DNA of 64,000 nucleotides from positions 62,001-126,000 of the forward strand of contig JAFRAB010000026.1 in the NCBI GenBank assembly GCA_017405675.1. Direction: 5' to 3'. This stretch comes from Erysipelotrichaceae bacterium (lineage in GTDB: Bacteria; Bacillota_I; Bacilli_A; Erysipelotrichales; Erysipelotrichaceae). The position numbers were made by a program, and so were the translations under genes. Positions 47,314-56,169 of the stretch are shown piece by piece. Under the pieces are notes generated by a model. It saw only the letters and a list, made by a program, of their open reading frames with translations. It had not been told where the DNA came from and did no database searches. How positions within the stretch are numbered: the stretch's first letter is position 1; each line of letters starts with the position of its first letter.

Positions 47314-49083
47314 ATGAAAAAACTATTGTTAATCATACTGTCTGTTCTGATGCTGTTTACAACTGCCGCCTGTAAGAAGAAAGATAACGGCGGCAAGGAA
47401 GATCCTGTCATCGACAACATTGAAACAGAAGTACAGAAAAGATTCGATGAACTGCAGAAACAGTGGTTTAAGGAAGACATGGAGTCTGACTACACCAATG
47501 TTCATTTCAGCATCGTTGAACCGGCAAAATACGGTATCAAGGATCTGGAAGTAACACTTGGTGATGTTTCATATGAGATGACGGAAGAGGATAAGAAGAG
47601 TCTTGATGACCTGAAAGCCAGAATTGAAAAACTGAAGGAATTCAAGCTGGAAGATCTGACCGCTGATCAGCAGATCATGTATGAGTGCATGCAGTATTAT
47701 TTTGATCTGAACATCGGTTTCTATGAAACTGAAAAGGATTATACATTTGCCTTCACTCCTAACTCCGGCAATAACAATAACCTGATCACGCTGTTTACGG
47801 AATTTGATTTCCGTAATGAACAGGATTTCCGTGATTACATTACACTGCTGAAGGATACGGGACGCTATATTGATCAGTGCATTGAATATACCAGAAGACA
47901 GGCTGCTGACGGTATCGTTCAGCCTGACAGTGTCATTGACAGCGTCATCGAACAGTGTGAGAGATTTACAGCCAATGTCGATAACAATGAAGTTATAAAA
48001 GTCTTCGTAGAAGCCATCAATAAGGTTAATATGACCGGCAGCCAGGAACTTATCGATGAAGTTACTGCTGCTGCCAAGGAAATCCTGATCCCGGCATATA
48101 AGAGAATAATTGAATTCTATGACAGCGAACTAAGAGGAAAATGCACTACCAGCGGTGTCATGGCTGATTATGAGGGCGGTAAGGAGCTCTATTCACTAAT
48201 CGTCAGGAATAAGATCAGTACAGACAAGTCTGTTGCTGAAATTGAAAATGACGTTGAGGCAGCTCTGGAAGGTGCCTATAACCGCATTATCAGAAATTCC
48301 AGAGTCAGCATAACCGAAGGATACGGTTTCAGTGACCCTTATGAGATTTTCAGTCATCTGATATCTTCCATGGCAAATGATTTCCCTGATATTCCAAAGG
48401 TTGATTACACAATTGCTTTCCTGGATAAGAGTGTAACTTCTGATAATACCAGTGCTTATTATCTGATAGCTCCAATTGATGATCCGAACAAGAATGTTGT
48501 CAAGGTCAACCCGACATTTGTAGAAAGGGATCCTGACGGACTGTGCATCACTCTGGCACATGAAGGTTATCCTGGACACCTTTATCAGCATTCTTACTAC
48601 AGTATCAATCATCCAGGCAATGAATACCGTTATGTCATGGACTTCCTGGGATATGCTGAAGGATGGGCTGAATACTGTGAAAACCGTGCATATAATTACT
48701 TCCTTAAGAATTCAAAGGAAGTAGCATATCTGCAGGACAATAACATGTTCAGTTATCTGATGTATGCATATACTGACCTGAAGATGCATTATGACGGCTG
48801 GGGAATAAAGGAAATCGAACAGTTCCTGAGCAGCTATTTCGTTGAATCATATGCCGAACAGATAGCACCTGATATTTATGAAACAAATCTGGGTGATCCG
48901 GGCTTGTTCCTTCCTTACGGTGCCGGTATGATGTACATGACTAACATGATGGAAGATGCTAAGTCAGCAATGGGTAACAAGTTTGACTTTAAGGCTTATA
49001 ACAAGGTTGTTCTTGATACCGGTGCAGCACCATTCCATATTCTGCAGAAACAGGTACAGAAATATATAGATAAGAATAAATAG
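47314..49083 (+). CDS. DUF885 family lipoprotein, putative metallopeptidase
   Basis: 589 residues from the ATG at 47314 (GAGGAAA upstream; TTG at 47299 rejected). Lipoprotein signal KKLLLIILSVLMLFTTAAC with lipidated Cys20. The core motif LAHEGYPGHLYQH (His416 region) is the HExxPGH-type zinc signature of DUF885, with a downstream YAEGWAEYCE supplying the Glu ligand. Anchored outside the membrane; probably cleaves peptides. Long helical organisation is typical of the family. Confidence 0.88.
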   Translation: MKKLLLIILSVLMLFTTAACKKKDNGGKEDPVIDNIETEVQKRFDELQKQWFKEDMESDYTNVHFSIVEPAKYGIKDLEVTLGDVSYEMTEEDKKSLDDLKARIEKLKEFKLEDLTADQQIMYECMQYYFDLNIGFYETEKDYTFAFTPNSGNNNNLITLFTEFDFRNEQDFRDYITLLKDTGRYIDQCIEYTRRQAADGIVQPDSVIDSVIEQCERFTANVDNNEVIKVFVEAINKVNMTGSQELIDEVTAAAKEILIPAYKRIIEFYDSELRGKCTTSGVMADYEGGKELYSLIVRNKISTDKSVAEIENDVEAALEGAYNRIIRNSRVSITEGYGFSDPYEIFSHLISSMANDFPDIPKVDYTIAFLDKSVTSDNTSAYYLIAPIDDPNKNVVKVNPTFVERDPDGLCITLAHEGYPGHLYQHSYYSINHPGNEYRYVMDFLGYAEGWAEYCENRAYNYFLKNSKEVAYLQDNNMFSYLMYAYTDLKMHYDGWGIKEIEQFLSSYFVESYAEQIAPDIYETNLGDPGLFLPYGAGMMYMTNMMEDAKSAMGNKFDFKAYNKVVLDTGAAPFHILQKQVQKYIDKNK

Positions 49084-49089
49084 AAATGA

Positions 49090-49114
49090 AAACGGAGGAT
49101 TGAATCCTCCGTTT
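49090..49114. terminator. Bidirectional terminator
   Basis: AAACGGAGGATT GA ATCCTCCGTTT between convergent genes. Confidence 0.93.
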
Positions 49115-49382
49115 AGTTTCTTACACTGAAGCGTCTTTCTTCCGGTTTAACCGGGATTTCCATTATGCTGTAATCATCAATTCTGATCCAGCGTGATGAA
49201 TCACGCAGTTTTTCAATAAAGCCTATGAGATCGAAGTTTCCCTGAATCTCCATATCAACGTTACCGTTCATCATGTTTCTGATCCATCCGGTACAATGCA
49301 AAGACTGGGCAATAGTCATAACTGTCCATCTGAATCCTACATTCTGCACACGGCCTTCAAAAATAATATAGTATCTTTTCAC
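49113..49382 (-). CDS. acyP: Acylphosphatase
   Basis: 89 residues. FEGRVQNVGFRW with the catalytic Arg, and GWIRNMMNGNVDMEIQG with the catalytic Asn. Hydrolyses acyl phosphates such as acetyl phosphate or carbamoyl phosphate. Single gene. Confidence 0.95.
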   Translation of the reverse strand: MKRYYIIFEGRVQNVGFRWTVMTIAQSLHCTGWIRNMMNGNVDMEIQGNFDLIGFIEKLRDSSRWIRIDDYSIMEIPVKPEERRFSVRN

Positions 49383-49450
49383 ATAGACATTATAACATAC
49401 GAGATATATAAAAAAGTTTAAAAAAGATTTGGAAAAAACTGTGCTTTTTA

Positions 49451-49479
49451 TTGACAGTAATTTCTTTAAATGATAAGAT
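49451..49479 (+). promoter_or_regulatory. Promoter of the tRNA-Ile/tRNA-Ala pair
   Basis: Consensus TTGACA (49451-49456), 17 bases, TAAGAT (49474-49479). Confidence 0.85.
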
Positions 49480-49500
49480 AATTAAGCGATTTGGTGATAC

Positions 49501-49577
<77 letters not shown>

Positions 49578-49583
49578 TTTCCT

Positions 49584-49659
49584 GGGGCATTAGCTTAGCT
49601 GGGAGAGCGCCTGCCTTGCACGCAGGAGGTCAGGGGTTCGAGCCCCCTATGCTCCACCA
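49584..49659 (+). tRNA. tRNA-Ala (anticodon TGC)
   Basis: Acceptor GGGGCAT/ATGCTCC with one G-U, anticodon stem CCTGC/GCAGG with loop CTTGCAC, T loop TTCGAGC, CCA encoded. Six bases after tRNA-Ile. Its 3' end marks the junction with accessory DNA and is a candidate attachment site. Confidence 0.96.
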
Positions 49660-49671
49660 TAGTAAAAAATG

Positions 49672-49748
49672 AGGTTTCCGAAAGGAAACCTTTTTCGTGC
49701 TCAAAAGTGCGAAAAACCCTTATAAATAAAGGCTTTTTGGCACTTTTT
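49672..49748 (+). terminator. Two tandem hairpins after tRNA-Ala
   Basis: AGGTTTCC GAAA GGAAACCT with TTTTT (49672-49695), then AAAAGTGC...GCACTTTT enclosing AAAAACCC/GGCTTTTT-like pairing (49703-49748). The first ends tRNA transcription; the second may be an element-end structure. Confidence 0.85.
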
Positions 49749-49805
49749 GTTTTTTGAGAAATCAAATGTCGTGAAAATCCTTAACTTGTGAAAATATGAA
49801 TATCG

Positions 49806-49880
49806 TGGGGTCAAATTTTGGGGTCAAATGTTGCGTTGCTCTTCCATATGGTATAAAATGGGGTCAAACGTGGGGTCAAA
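49806..49880 (+). repeat. Two pairs of TGGGGTCAAA direct repeats
   Basis: Copies at 49806-49815, 49819-49828, 49859-49868 and 49871-49880; the two in each pair start 13 and 12 bases apart. Paired short direct repeats between an attachment tRNA and its integrase are typical of arm-type binding sites of tyrosine recombinases. The rest of 49749-50039 is AT-rich with no credible gene. Confidence 0.6.
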
Positions 49881-50039
49881 CCCATTTTGCAGGAAATAAT
49901 GTCAGTGTTTTTTAACAAATTCATGTTACTTGATTAACTGAGTTGATACATATTACCTGACATGAAGCTATTTTAAACAATTAAGTTTACGTGTGCGCTC
50001 TAAAAACGCACAATAAAAGCGAGAAAGTAAGGCGATTGG

Positions 50040-50633
50040 ATGACACGATTTGAAATTCTGGATGAACTTGTAGAGAAAGGGAACGGTTATCTTCAAACTT
50101 ATCAGGTTCTGGAAAAAGGTATTTCCAAACCAACTCTTGCAGAGTATGTTTCTAAAAGAAATATGGAGCGAGTAGCACAGGGTGTGTATCTCGCAGAGGA
50201 CGCCTGGAGGGATGATCTGTATATTCTGCATCTTTCAAACAGTCGTTTTATTTTCTCCCATGAAACAGCGCTCTTTCTTCATGGCTTGATGGAAAGAGAA
50301 CCAAAAGATATCAGTGTTACTGTCAGGGCCGGTTACAATGCTTCGCATCTACGAAAGAAAGGCATTCGTGTTTATCAGGTAAAACCCAAAATTGAAGAAT
50401 TAGGTATTATGGATATTCAAACAAGCTTTGGCAACACAGTGCAAGCTTATGATATGGAACGTACTATCTGTGATGTTATTCGATATAAGGAAGCAATGGA
50501 TATTCAGGTATTTCAGTATGCAATGAAGGAATATATGGGGAGTATTAATAAGAATTTGAATCATTTGATGACTTGTGCGAAGAAATTGCACATGGAGTCT
50601 GCTGTAAGAACATATACGGAGGTAATGCTATGA
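50040..50633 (+). CDS. AbiEi-type antitoxin/regulator
   Basis: 197 residues. N-terminal winged helix (ILDELVEKGNGYLQTYQVLEKGISKPTLAEYV) followed by the AbiEi domain with GVYLAEDAW, FSHETALFLHGL and MERTICDVIRYKEAMDIQ. In type IV toxin-antitoxin pairs AbiEi represses the operon and counters the AbiEii nucleotidyltransferase. Its stop overlaps the start of AbiEii by ATGA, but that toxin is cut to 25 codons, so this antitoxin is now an orphan. Confidence 0.88.
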   Translation: MTRFEILDELVEKGNGYLQTYQVLEKGISKPTLAEYVSKRNMERVAQGVYLAEDAWRDDLYILHLSNSRFIFSHETALFLHGLMEREPKDISVTVRAGYNASHLRKKGIRVYQVKPKIEELGIMDIQTSFGNTVQAYDMERTICDVIRYKEAMDIQVFQYAMKEYMGSINKNLNHLMTCAKKLHMESAVRTYTEVML

Positions 50634-50707
50634 TCAAAACAGCTACACAACTGAAAGCAAGGGTCAGGAATCGATTACTGATTGAATATGAGGACATGAA
50701 AATATGA
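50630..50707 (+). pseudogene. AbiEii toxin remnant, 25 codons
   Basis: Begins MIKTATQLKARVRN, the usual AbiEii start, then departs into unrelated residues and stops at 50707. The break coincides with the start of the integrase gene (ATG at 50704). This looks like insertion of the recombinase module into the toxin gene. Confidence 0.75.
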
Positions 50708-52254
50708 AAAGATTACCCAGAAAAATACCTCCCAGATACCAGAAGGAATGGAAAGAAGATGTAAAAGAGTGGAGATTCCGTAAGAAAGTCCGCTATGTTA
50801 ATGCTGAAGGAAAAAAGGTTGATACAACCACCAGGTGGCACTGGACTATTGATGAATGTGAGAAGGAAGCTGAAGAAATAATCGCAGAAGGACAGTATGT
50901 CGAAAAGCAGAACAGAAAGAAGACTGTTTATGACATCTATGAAGAATGGCTGCAGGAATTAAGTGACCTTTCCCATAGAGATGCCAACGTTAAGATCAGC
51001 GGTGACAGGAATAACTTTGATAATGCTTCCGGACTAAGGAATTACTTTGACCCTAACATTAAAGATAAGGCCATTAAAGAGCTTAAGACGGAAGATTGGA
51101 GTAAGTGGATCGATTATATCAACTCACCGGTAAAAGGCCATAAGAACTTATCTGGTGCGACTGTAAAGAAGTATAAAGGGGTAGTAAAGAAGTTTAATCG
51201 ATATCTACAGCTTAAAGGATATATCAATGCTGAACAGGCAGTCATAAACGAGAATGCCATCCTGTTCGTAAAGACCAAGAGGCTGGAAGTAGGAAGAAGA
51301 AATGACAGGAACTACCCAGAATTTGAAGACCTCAGAAAACTGATGGATTACTACAGAGGTAAAGGAACCGATAAGGATAAGATCGGACAGTTTACCAATC
51401 TTTACTGGTATACATTCTGGTCGGTACTGTATTTTACAGGTATGAGAGTGGGAGAGCTGGTTGCCTTACAGTGGAAGAACATTGATTTTGACGGCGGTGA
51501 TTATGGAACCGGTGTTATCTATGTTGTCAATGCCATTAACCATAAGGAGACCAGGGAAAACGTCATGAGACGCATCAAGGCCAATAATCTGGCTCTTAAG
51601 AACAGTAACTCCGAAAGAGAGATAACCATCTGGGCATATTACAAACAGATCCTGATCGACTATAAATACGCCTACAGATATGAATTCCAGGTAAGTGAAA
51701 GAAAGATGGATAACATGTTCGTCTTTCCAAACATAAATGCCAGAGATCCAAAGGAGAAAGAAGGATATCAGAGACAGGCCAACGCCTTAAGAGAACTGGA
51801 TAAGGTCACTGAGAAACTGGAAATGAAGAAACTTGATTGCCAGATGTTCAGACATGGCTGTGCTCACTTCCTGTGTGATGTAAAACACATATCAGCTGAA
51901 GAGGCGCATGATTACTTTGGACATCAGGATTCCGAGATGATCAGAGAAGTATATGCCAAGGCTAACCAGAGACAGAAGAGAGTCAGAGTGGACAGAGCCT
52001 TAAAGGATCTTATAACTGAGAAACCTGACTTTGAATTACCTCAGGTTCAGGAAGTTGATATTTCCGATAGTGAAGAAAACCGTAGAAAACAGAAGTTCGC
52101 CAGCTACATGCGTGAACTAGCCCAGATACGTACAGCTATCAAGAGAAAACAGAAGGTCTATTACTATGATCTCGAACACGCAGAACACATCATCCAGGCC
52201 TTACAGGAGCATCCAGAGTTAAAAGATCAGATAGAGTTCGTGTTGGAGCAATAA
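50704..52254 (+). CDS. Tyrosine recombinase/integrase
   Basis: 516 residues. N-terminal DNA-arm domain (about 1-60), core-binding SAM-like domain (about 75-190), and catalytic domain with Arg in YFTGMRVGELVALQWKNID, a Lys-bearing hairpin, the C-terminal box MFRHGCAHFLCD, and HQDSEMIREVYAK with His and nucleophile Tyr. The usual HxxR His is Gln (CQMFRHG), a variation seen in some families. Longer than phage integrases, with an extra charged tail of ~90 residues. Integrates or excises the surrounding element. Weak RBS GAGGA. Confidence 0.9.
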   Translation: MKRLPRKIPPRYQKEWKEDVKEWRFRKKVRYVNAEGKKVDTTTRWHWTIDECEKEAEEIIAEGQYVEKQNRKKTVYDIYEEWLQELSDLSHRDANVKISGDRNNFDNASGLRNYFDPNIKDKAIKELKTEDWSKWIDYINSPVKGHKNLSGATVKKYKGVVKKFNRYLQLKGYINAEQAVINENAILFVKTKRLEVGRRNDRNYPEFEDLRKLMDYYRGKGTDKDKIGQFTNLYWYTFWSVLYFTGMRVGELVALQWKNIDFDGGDYGTGVIYVVNAINHKETRENVMRRIKANNLALKNSNSEREITIWAYYKQILIDYKYAYRYEFQVSERKMDNMFVFPNINARDPKEKEGYQRQANALRELDKVTEKLEMKKLDCQMFRHGCAHFLCDVKHISAEEAHDYFGHQDSEMIREVYAKANQRQKRVRVDRALKDLITEKPDFELPQVQEVDISDSEENRRKQKFASYMRELAQIRTAIKRKQKVYYYDLEHAEHIIQALQEHPELKDQIEFVLEQ

Positions 52255-52256
52255 CT

Positions 52257-53003
52257 ATGAGTAACATAATAACGCTGAACTATGGTATATCAGATGCAAG
52301 ATCAATAGTGATGTCAAATCAGGGAACAGATAGTTTTCTTGATCTTTTGATTGCAAGTGCCGATAGCTTTGGTCAGAGTACAAGCCAGAAGAAACTGGTA
52401 GCCTTCCTCAGGGAAAGACGTGTGTTAAATGACATCGCTCCGGGGACTGCCGGATTTGAGATCGAAGAGATGCCTTGGGATTATTCCTTTATACTTGTTG
52501 ACAGGCTGTTTCTCATGGATGCAGCCAACAACGCAATGACTGAAACAACATTGAATAAACTGCCTTATGAAGTGAATAAGGATATTGTATTCCCCTGGCT
52601 GAAACAATTCGCTGAAATGATGGACAGTGCTACATTTAGTTTTCCTATAAGAGAGATCACCGGATTCAGAAAGAATAAAGATGGCAAGTTTGTACCGGCA
52701 TATAAGAAAGGTAAATATACTCATGAGAGGATCCAGTTTACCAGCTACATAAACAACCTGGTAGTTTATGATGGTTATCATCTGCTGCTTACAACAGAAA
52801 CAAAACCATTTACAGAACTTCAGACATTCGCATCAGGCATGGGCTTTGCCTACATTGATGACAATGGGAAGTTTGTTACACCGTTTGGTTTCAAAAGGCT
52901 TCATGATAAAACATTTGTGGGAATATGCATGGAAAGCTGGGATGAGTTCAAGGAAAATATTAATTCTCATAGCAGCAGGTACTACAAGTTTTTAGATCTG
53001 TAA
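52257..53003 (+). CDS. Unknown protein coupled to the recombinase
   Basis: 248 residues, soluble, starts two bases after the recombinase stop, so it is made from the same mRNA. Helical N-terminal half (DSFLDLLIASADSFG, KKLVAFLRERR) and a beta-rich C-terminal half (HLLLTTETKPFTEL, FGFKRLHDKTFVGICMES). I recognise no domain. The tight link suggests a recombination factor or cargo-control protein, but nothing in the sequence proves it. Confidence 0.7.
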   Translation: MSNIITLNYGISDARSIVMSNQGTDSFLDLLIASADSFGQSTSQKKLVAFLRERRVLNDIAPGTAGFEIEEMPWDYSFILVDRLFLMDAANNAMTETTLNKLPYEVNKDIVFPWLKQFAEMMDSATFSFPIREITGFRKNKDGKFVPAYKKGKYTHERIQFTSYINNLVVYDGYHLLLTTETKPFTELQTFASGMGFAYIDDNGKFVTPFGFKRLHDKTFVGICMESWDEFKENINSHSSRYYKFLDL

Positions 53004-53069
53004 GAATGTTTTTTGTCGAAGCTAATATTTTAAATAAATACTGCAAATAATGAAAAATGCAGAAATTAT

Positions 53070-53098
53070 TTTAAATAGATTATTAATCGTGTTATACT
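53070..53098 (+). promoter_or_regulatory. Promoter of the intact AbiE pair
   Basis: TTTAAA (53070-53075), 17 bases, TATACT (53093-53098); RBS AAAGGAGGA follows. Confidence 0.65.
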
Positions 53099-53116
53099 GT
53101 ATGTGGAAAGGAGGAT

Positions 53117-53707
53117 ATGTTGTATATGACTGAAATCCTGCCAATGAATAAACAGTTTTTTTCAACAAAAGAACTATACGATCTCGGCTATTCCTATTAC
53201 AGAATCATGAAAATGGTTGATAAAGGTGAACTGGTAAAACTTAATAAGTCCACATATGAAAATACATCATATACCGGTGATGTTGACGATTTTTCTGCGG
53301 TATGTGCATATATTCCAAAGGGTGTCATATGCATGCTGAGTGCAGCCAGGTTTTATGAACTGACGACCTATCTTCCGGATGCAGTGGACATTGCGATTGA
53401 AAGATCAATGAAGGTATCAACTAAGCCAATATGGCCTGCTACTAACATCTGGTTCTTTCCTGAAGAACGATACAACAGTTGTATTGAGAATCATGAAATA
53501 AACGGACAAATAATAAAGATCTATTCAATAGAAAAGACAGTAGTTGATATAATCTACTACCGTAATAAGGTCGGAATTGAGGAAACTAAAGAAATCCTGA
53601 CTAATTATCTAAAGAGAAAAGACAGGGATCTTGTAGAACTGCATCGTCTGGCAGAAAGGCTTGGTTGCAGGAAAATACTGGAGACTTACCTGGAGGTACT
53701 GATATGA
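53117..53707 (+). CDS. AbiEi-type antitoxin (second locus)
   Basis: 196 residues; ATG at 53117, with TTG 53120 and ATG 53126 as alternatives because the RBS is close. Winged-helix start (FFSTKELYDLGYSYYRIMKMVDKGELVKL), then ICMLSAARFYELTTYLP and SIEKTVVDIIYYRNKVG, the AbiEi pattern. Partner AbiEii follows with ATGA overlap. Represses the pair and neutralises the toxin. Confidence 0.9.
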   Translation: MLYMTEILPMNKQFFSTKELYDLGYSYYRIMKMVDKGELVKLNKSTYENTSYTGDVDDFSAVCAYIPKGVICMLSAARFYELTTYLPDAVDIAIERSMKVSTKPIWPATNIWFFPEERYNSCIENHEINGQIIKIYSIEKTVVDIIYYRNKVGIEETKEILTNYLKRKDRDLVELHRLAERLGCRKILETYLEVLI

Positions 53708-54609
53708 ACAATGTGGCATCAGTTAAAGACCGCTTGAATAACGTTAGAAGAAAAACCGGTAAGCCCATGGAACAGTTACTGGTAACATATGGACTTGAAA
53801 GGACAATCTATCGAATCTCTATTTCACCATATGCTGACAAGTTTACTCTGAAAGGCGGCATATTTCTTTATGCCATATTTGATGGGGATTTTGTCAGAAT
53901 GACAACAGATATTGACTTACTTGCTCAGGAAATAAGCAATGACGTTGAAAGAATGAAAACGGTATTCACTGAAATCTTTTCGCAGGAAGCTGATGACCCA
54001 CTGAAATATGATGTGTCAGCGATAGAAGTCGTTCCTATTACCGAATTCAAAGAGTATCATGGTGTTAAAGTATCAACAATTGCTTATCTGGATAGAACAA
54101 GGATTCCTATTTCGATAGATATTGGCTTCGGTGATGTTGTTTATCCGGAAAGATTAAAAATGGAGTTTCCATCGGTTCTGGACGATAACGGGCCTTCTGT
54201 TTATGCCTATTCCATTGAATCGTGTATAGCAGAAAAGTTTGAAGCATTAGTATCCTTGGGATATGATAACTCCAGGTTTAAGGACTATTATGATATATAT
54301 GTTCTGGCAACGACACATGATTTTGAAGGTTCAAAGCTTCAGGAGGCCATAGTCGAAACCTTCAGGCATAGAAACACTTCCTTACAAAAGGAAATTGTTG
54401 CTTTTGAAGAAGGCTTTACAGAGAATGCGGTCAGAACTTCAAGATGGAATTCCTTTGTAAAGAAGAAAAGGACATTAGTTGAGGTTGGCTTTGCAGAATC
54501 GATTGAAATGATAAAGTCATTCATAATGCCTGTTGTAAATGCAATAAATGCTGGAGAAGACTTCAACTCAAAATGGTTGGCAGAAAGAGGACGGTGGATC
54601 ATTGAGTAA
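53704..54609 (+). CDS. AbiEii-type nucleotidyltransferase toxin
   Basis: 301 residues from the ATG at 53704. Active-site core: KFTLKGGIFLYAIFDGDFVRMTTDIDLLA with the GS-like K-G-G and the D-x-D acids, then SIDIGFGDVVYP and SIESCIAEKFEALVSLGYDNSRFKDYYDIYVL. AbiEii enzymes transfer nucleotides to block growth, for example in phage defence. Intact, unlike the remnant at 50630. Confidence 0.92.
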   Translation: MNNVASVKDRLNNVRRKTGKPMEQLLVTYGLERTIYRISISPYADKFTLKGGIFLYAIFDGDFVRMTTDIDLLAQEISNDVERMKTVFTEIFSQEADDPLKYDVSAIEVVPITEFKEYHGVKVSTIAYLDRTRIPISIDIGFGDVVYPERLKMEFPSVLDDNGPSVYAYSIESCIAEKFEALVSLGYDNSRFKDYYDIYVLATTHDFEGSKLQEAIVETFRHRNTSLQKEIVAFEEGFTENAVRTSRWNSFVKKKRTLVEVGFAESIEMIKSFIMPVVNAINAGEDFNSKWLAERGRWIIE

Positions 54610-54872
54610 TAGAATTATTATTGAAGATGTTCAACCTTATCAGTTACGGCGAAATAGCCGGCAGTGGTGTCCCAGATATTTTCTCGGTATGGCAGTCTCA
54701 AGGCTGGGATGAACCAATCATTGAGGAGACAAGTGATCCAGATAGAACAACTTTGGTTTTATCGCTGAAAAATAAATCAGCGATAAAAACCAGCGATAAA
54801 TCAAAAAAGAGAATGCTTCCTATGAGATGTATTATTTGTTGGGTAGATACTACCCGGAAAACTACCCAGTAA
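54606..54872 (+). pseudogene. C-terminal fragment of an AlbA/RecG-like ATP-binding protein
   Basis: Reads KMFNLISYGEIAGSGVPDIF and WDEPIIEETSDPDRTTLVLSL, the winged end of the AAA_4/RecG-like regulators common in Bacillota. No start or upstream domain remains. After SAIKTSDK the frame may shift: another frame continues YEMYYLLGRYYPEN to 54890. A relic of an earlier gene. Confidence 0.75.
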
Positions 54873-54969
54873 ATAATTGAATTAATTGGGAATAATCGTA
54901 TGTTATGCAAGCCGAGTTGAAGAGGACAGTTGGTAGTTATGGATAGTAACGATAATTGAATGCTTATTA

Positions 54970-55020
54970 AAAAACTGATGACGATGAAAAGGTAAAATGC
55001 TTTGGTCGTTATCAGTTTTT
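54970..55020 (+). terminator. Long hairpin terminator
   Basis: AAAAACTGATGACGA (54970-54984) pairs with TCGTTATCAGTTTTT (55006-55020) with one G-U. Separates the relic from the replication module. Confidence 0.8.
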
Positions 55021-55106
55021 ATTATTTATAGAAAAAATGTTTTTAACCTGAAGTTAAATGGTCATTAACCATCAGCAAAAACTCCCTTTAAATATTACAT
55101 AAACCT

Positions 55107-55248
55107 CTCTGTCAAAACGGGCAAATAATAGAGATATTCTGTCAAGATTGGTAATCTCGTTCTGTCATACCTGAAGTTCATGGAAAAGGATTCTGTCATT
55201 TCCGGTACAGTCTTACCGGTGAATTCTGTCATTATTATTGTTCTGACA
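55107..55248 (+). repeat. Iteron-like TTCTGTCA repeats (candidate replication origin)
   Basis: TTCTGTCA at 55137-55144, 55160-55167, 55191-55198 and 55224-55231, with one-base variants at 55107-55114 and 55241-55248. Starts lie 17-33 bases apart. They sit directly upstream of a Rep_3-type initiator, as plasmid iterons do, and could bind it for origin melting and autoregulation. The rest of 54890-55264 has no gene. Confidence 0.72.
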
Positions 55249-55273
55249 TCTATAATCACCTGAGGTGATGAGA

Positions 55274-55963
55274 TTGGAAGACAAGATTAAATATTATCTG
55301 GTGATGAGGAACGATGTAATTGAGCTTGGTTTTAAGAATATGGACAAGTTTGGAGCAGATCTGTTCTGCCTGGTAATGAGAGAAATAAGAAGAAATGTTG
55401 AAAAAATGAATAGAAATCAGTGTTCTTTTGAATACAGTGAATTAAAGAAGATCCTTAATTTAGATGATCATCTTTCCTATGAGATGTATAAGAAAGAGAT
55501 AGACAGATTCAAGAAAACGATAATGTCATGCTGGTATGAATTTGAAAATGAAGAGATCGGTGTAGAGATGGCTGTCTTTACAGAAGTCATCAATGATAAG
55601 AAAAACAGAACTATTACAGTAAAGGCTAATTCTGACTTTCTGGACTTTTTCCTGCCTTCCAGCAGGTTTACATACATCAGCTTAACAGAGTTCTGCAGTC
55701 TGAAAACAATGTATTCAAAGCGCTTATATGCTTTTCTGAAGCAGTTCCGCAATACCGGATACAGAAGGGTAAGTGTTGAAAGATTCAGAGAATATATGGA
55801 TGCTACCAACAAGACATATGATGACTTTGCTCAGTTAAGAAGAAGGGTAATTACACCGGCGTTAAATGAGATGATAGAAAAGAGAATCTTTCCTGATCTT
55901 AAAGTCAAGGAGGAGAAGGAGGATAATGGAAAGAGAATAGTTGGATTGTTGTTTAGATTCTAA
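55274..55963 (+). CDS. RepB/Rep_3-family replication initiator
   Basis: 229 residues from a TTG at 55274 with GAGGTGAT four bases upstream; GTG 55265 and ATG 55268 are the alternatives. Two winged-helix halves: FGADLFCLVMREIRRNV, YSELKKILNLDDHLSYEMYKKEIDRF and SLTEFCSLKTMYSKRLYAFLKQFRNTGYRRVSVERFREYM, ending in RRRVITPALNEMIEK. These initiators bind iterons and start theta replication. The gene appears intact, so the element may once have been, or still be, able to replicate. Confidence 0.88.
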   Translation: MEDKIKYYLVMRNDVIELGFKNMDKFGADLFCLVMREIRRNVEKMNRNQCSFEYSELKKILNLDDHLSYEMYKKEIDRFKKTIMSCWYEFENEEIGVEMAVFTEVINDKKNRTITVKANSDFLDFFLPSSRFTYISLTEFCSLKTMYSKRLYAFLKQFRNTGYRRVSVERFREYMDATNKTYDDFAQLRRRVITPALNEMIEKRIFPDLKVKEEKEDNGKRIVGLLFRF

Positions 55964-56169
55964 CTATATAAAGTAAAAGGGCATTTAGCATTATACGATA
56001 TGGCCTTAGTGTTGATGAATATGAATTCTCACTGAACTGATTTCTCGAATCCGCTACCAATGGAGATTAACTTGGTTCATCATCAGTAATCATAGATATA
56101 TCATCGATGGAATCATATTTTATGTTGCCCTCTTTTTCCATTATTTTTATGATAGCATAGTACATATCA

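Noticed and set aside
49806..49880. GGGGTCAAA repeats as a CRISPR array
   Set aside because: Repeats are only ten bases, unevenly spaced, and no cas genes are present.
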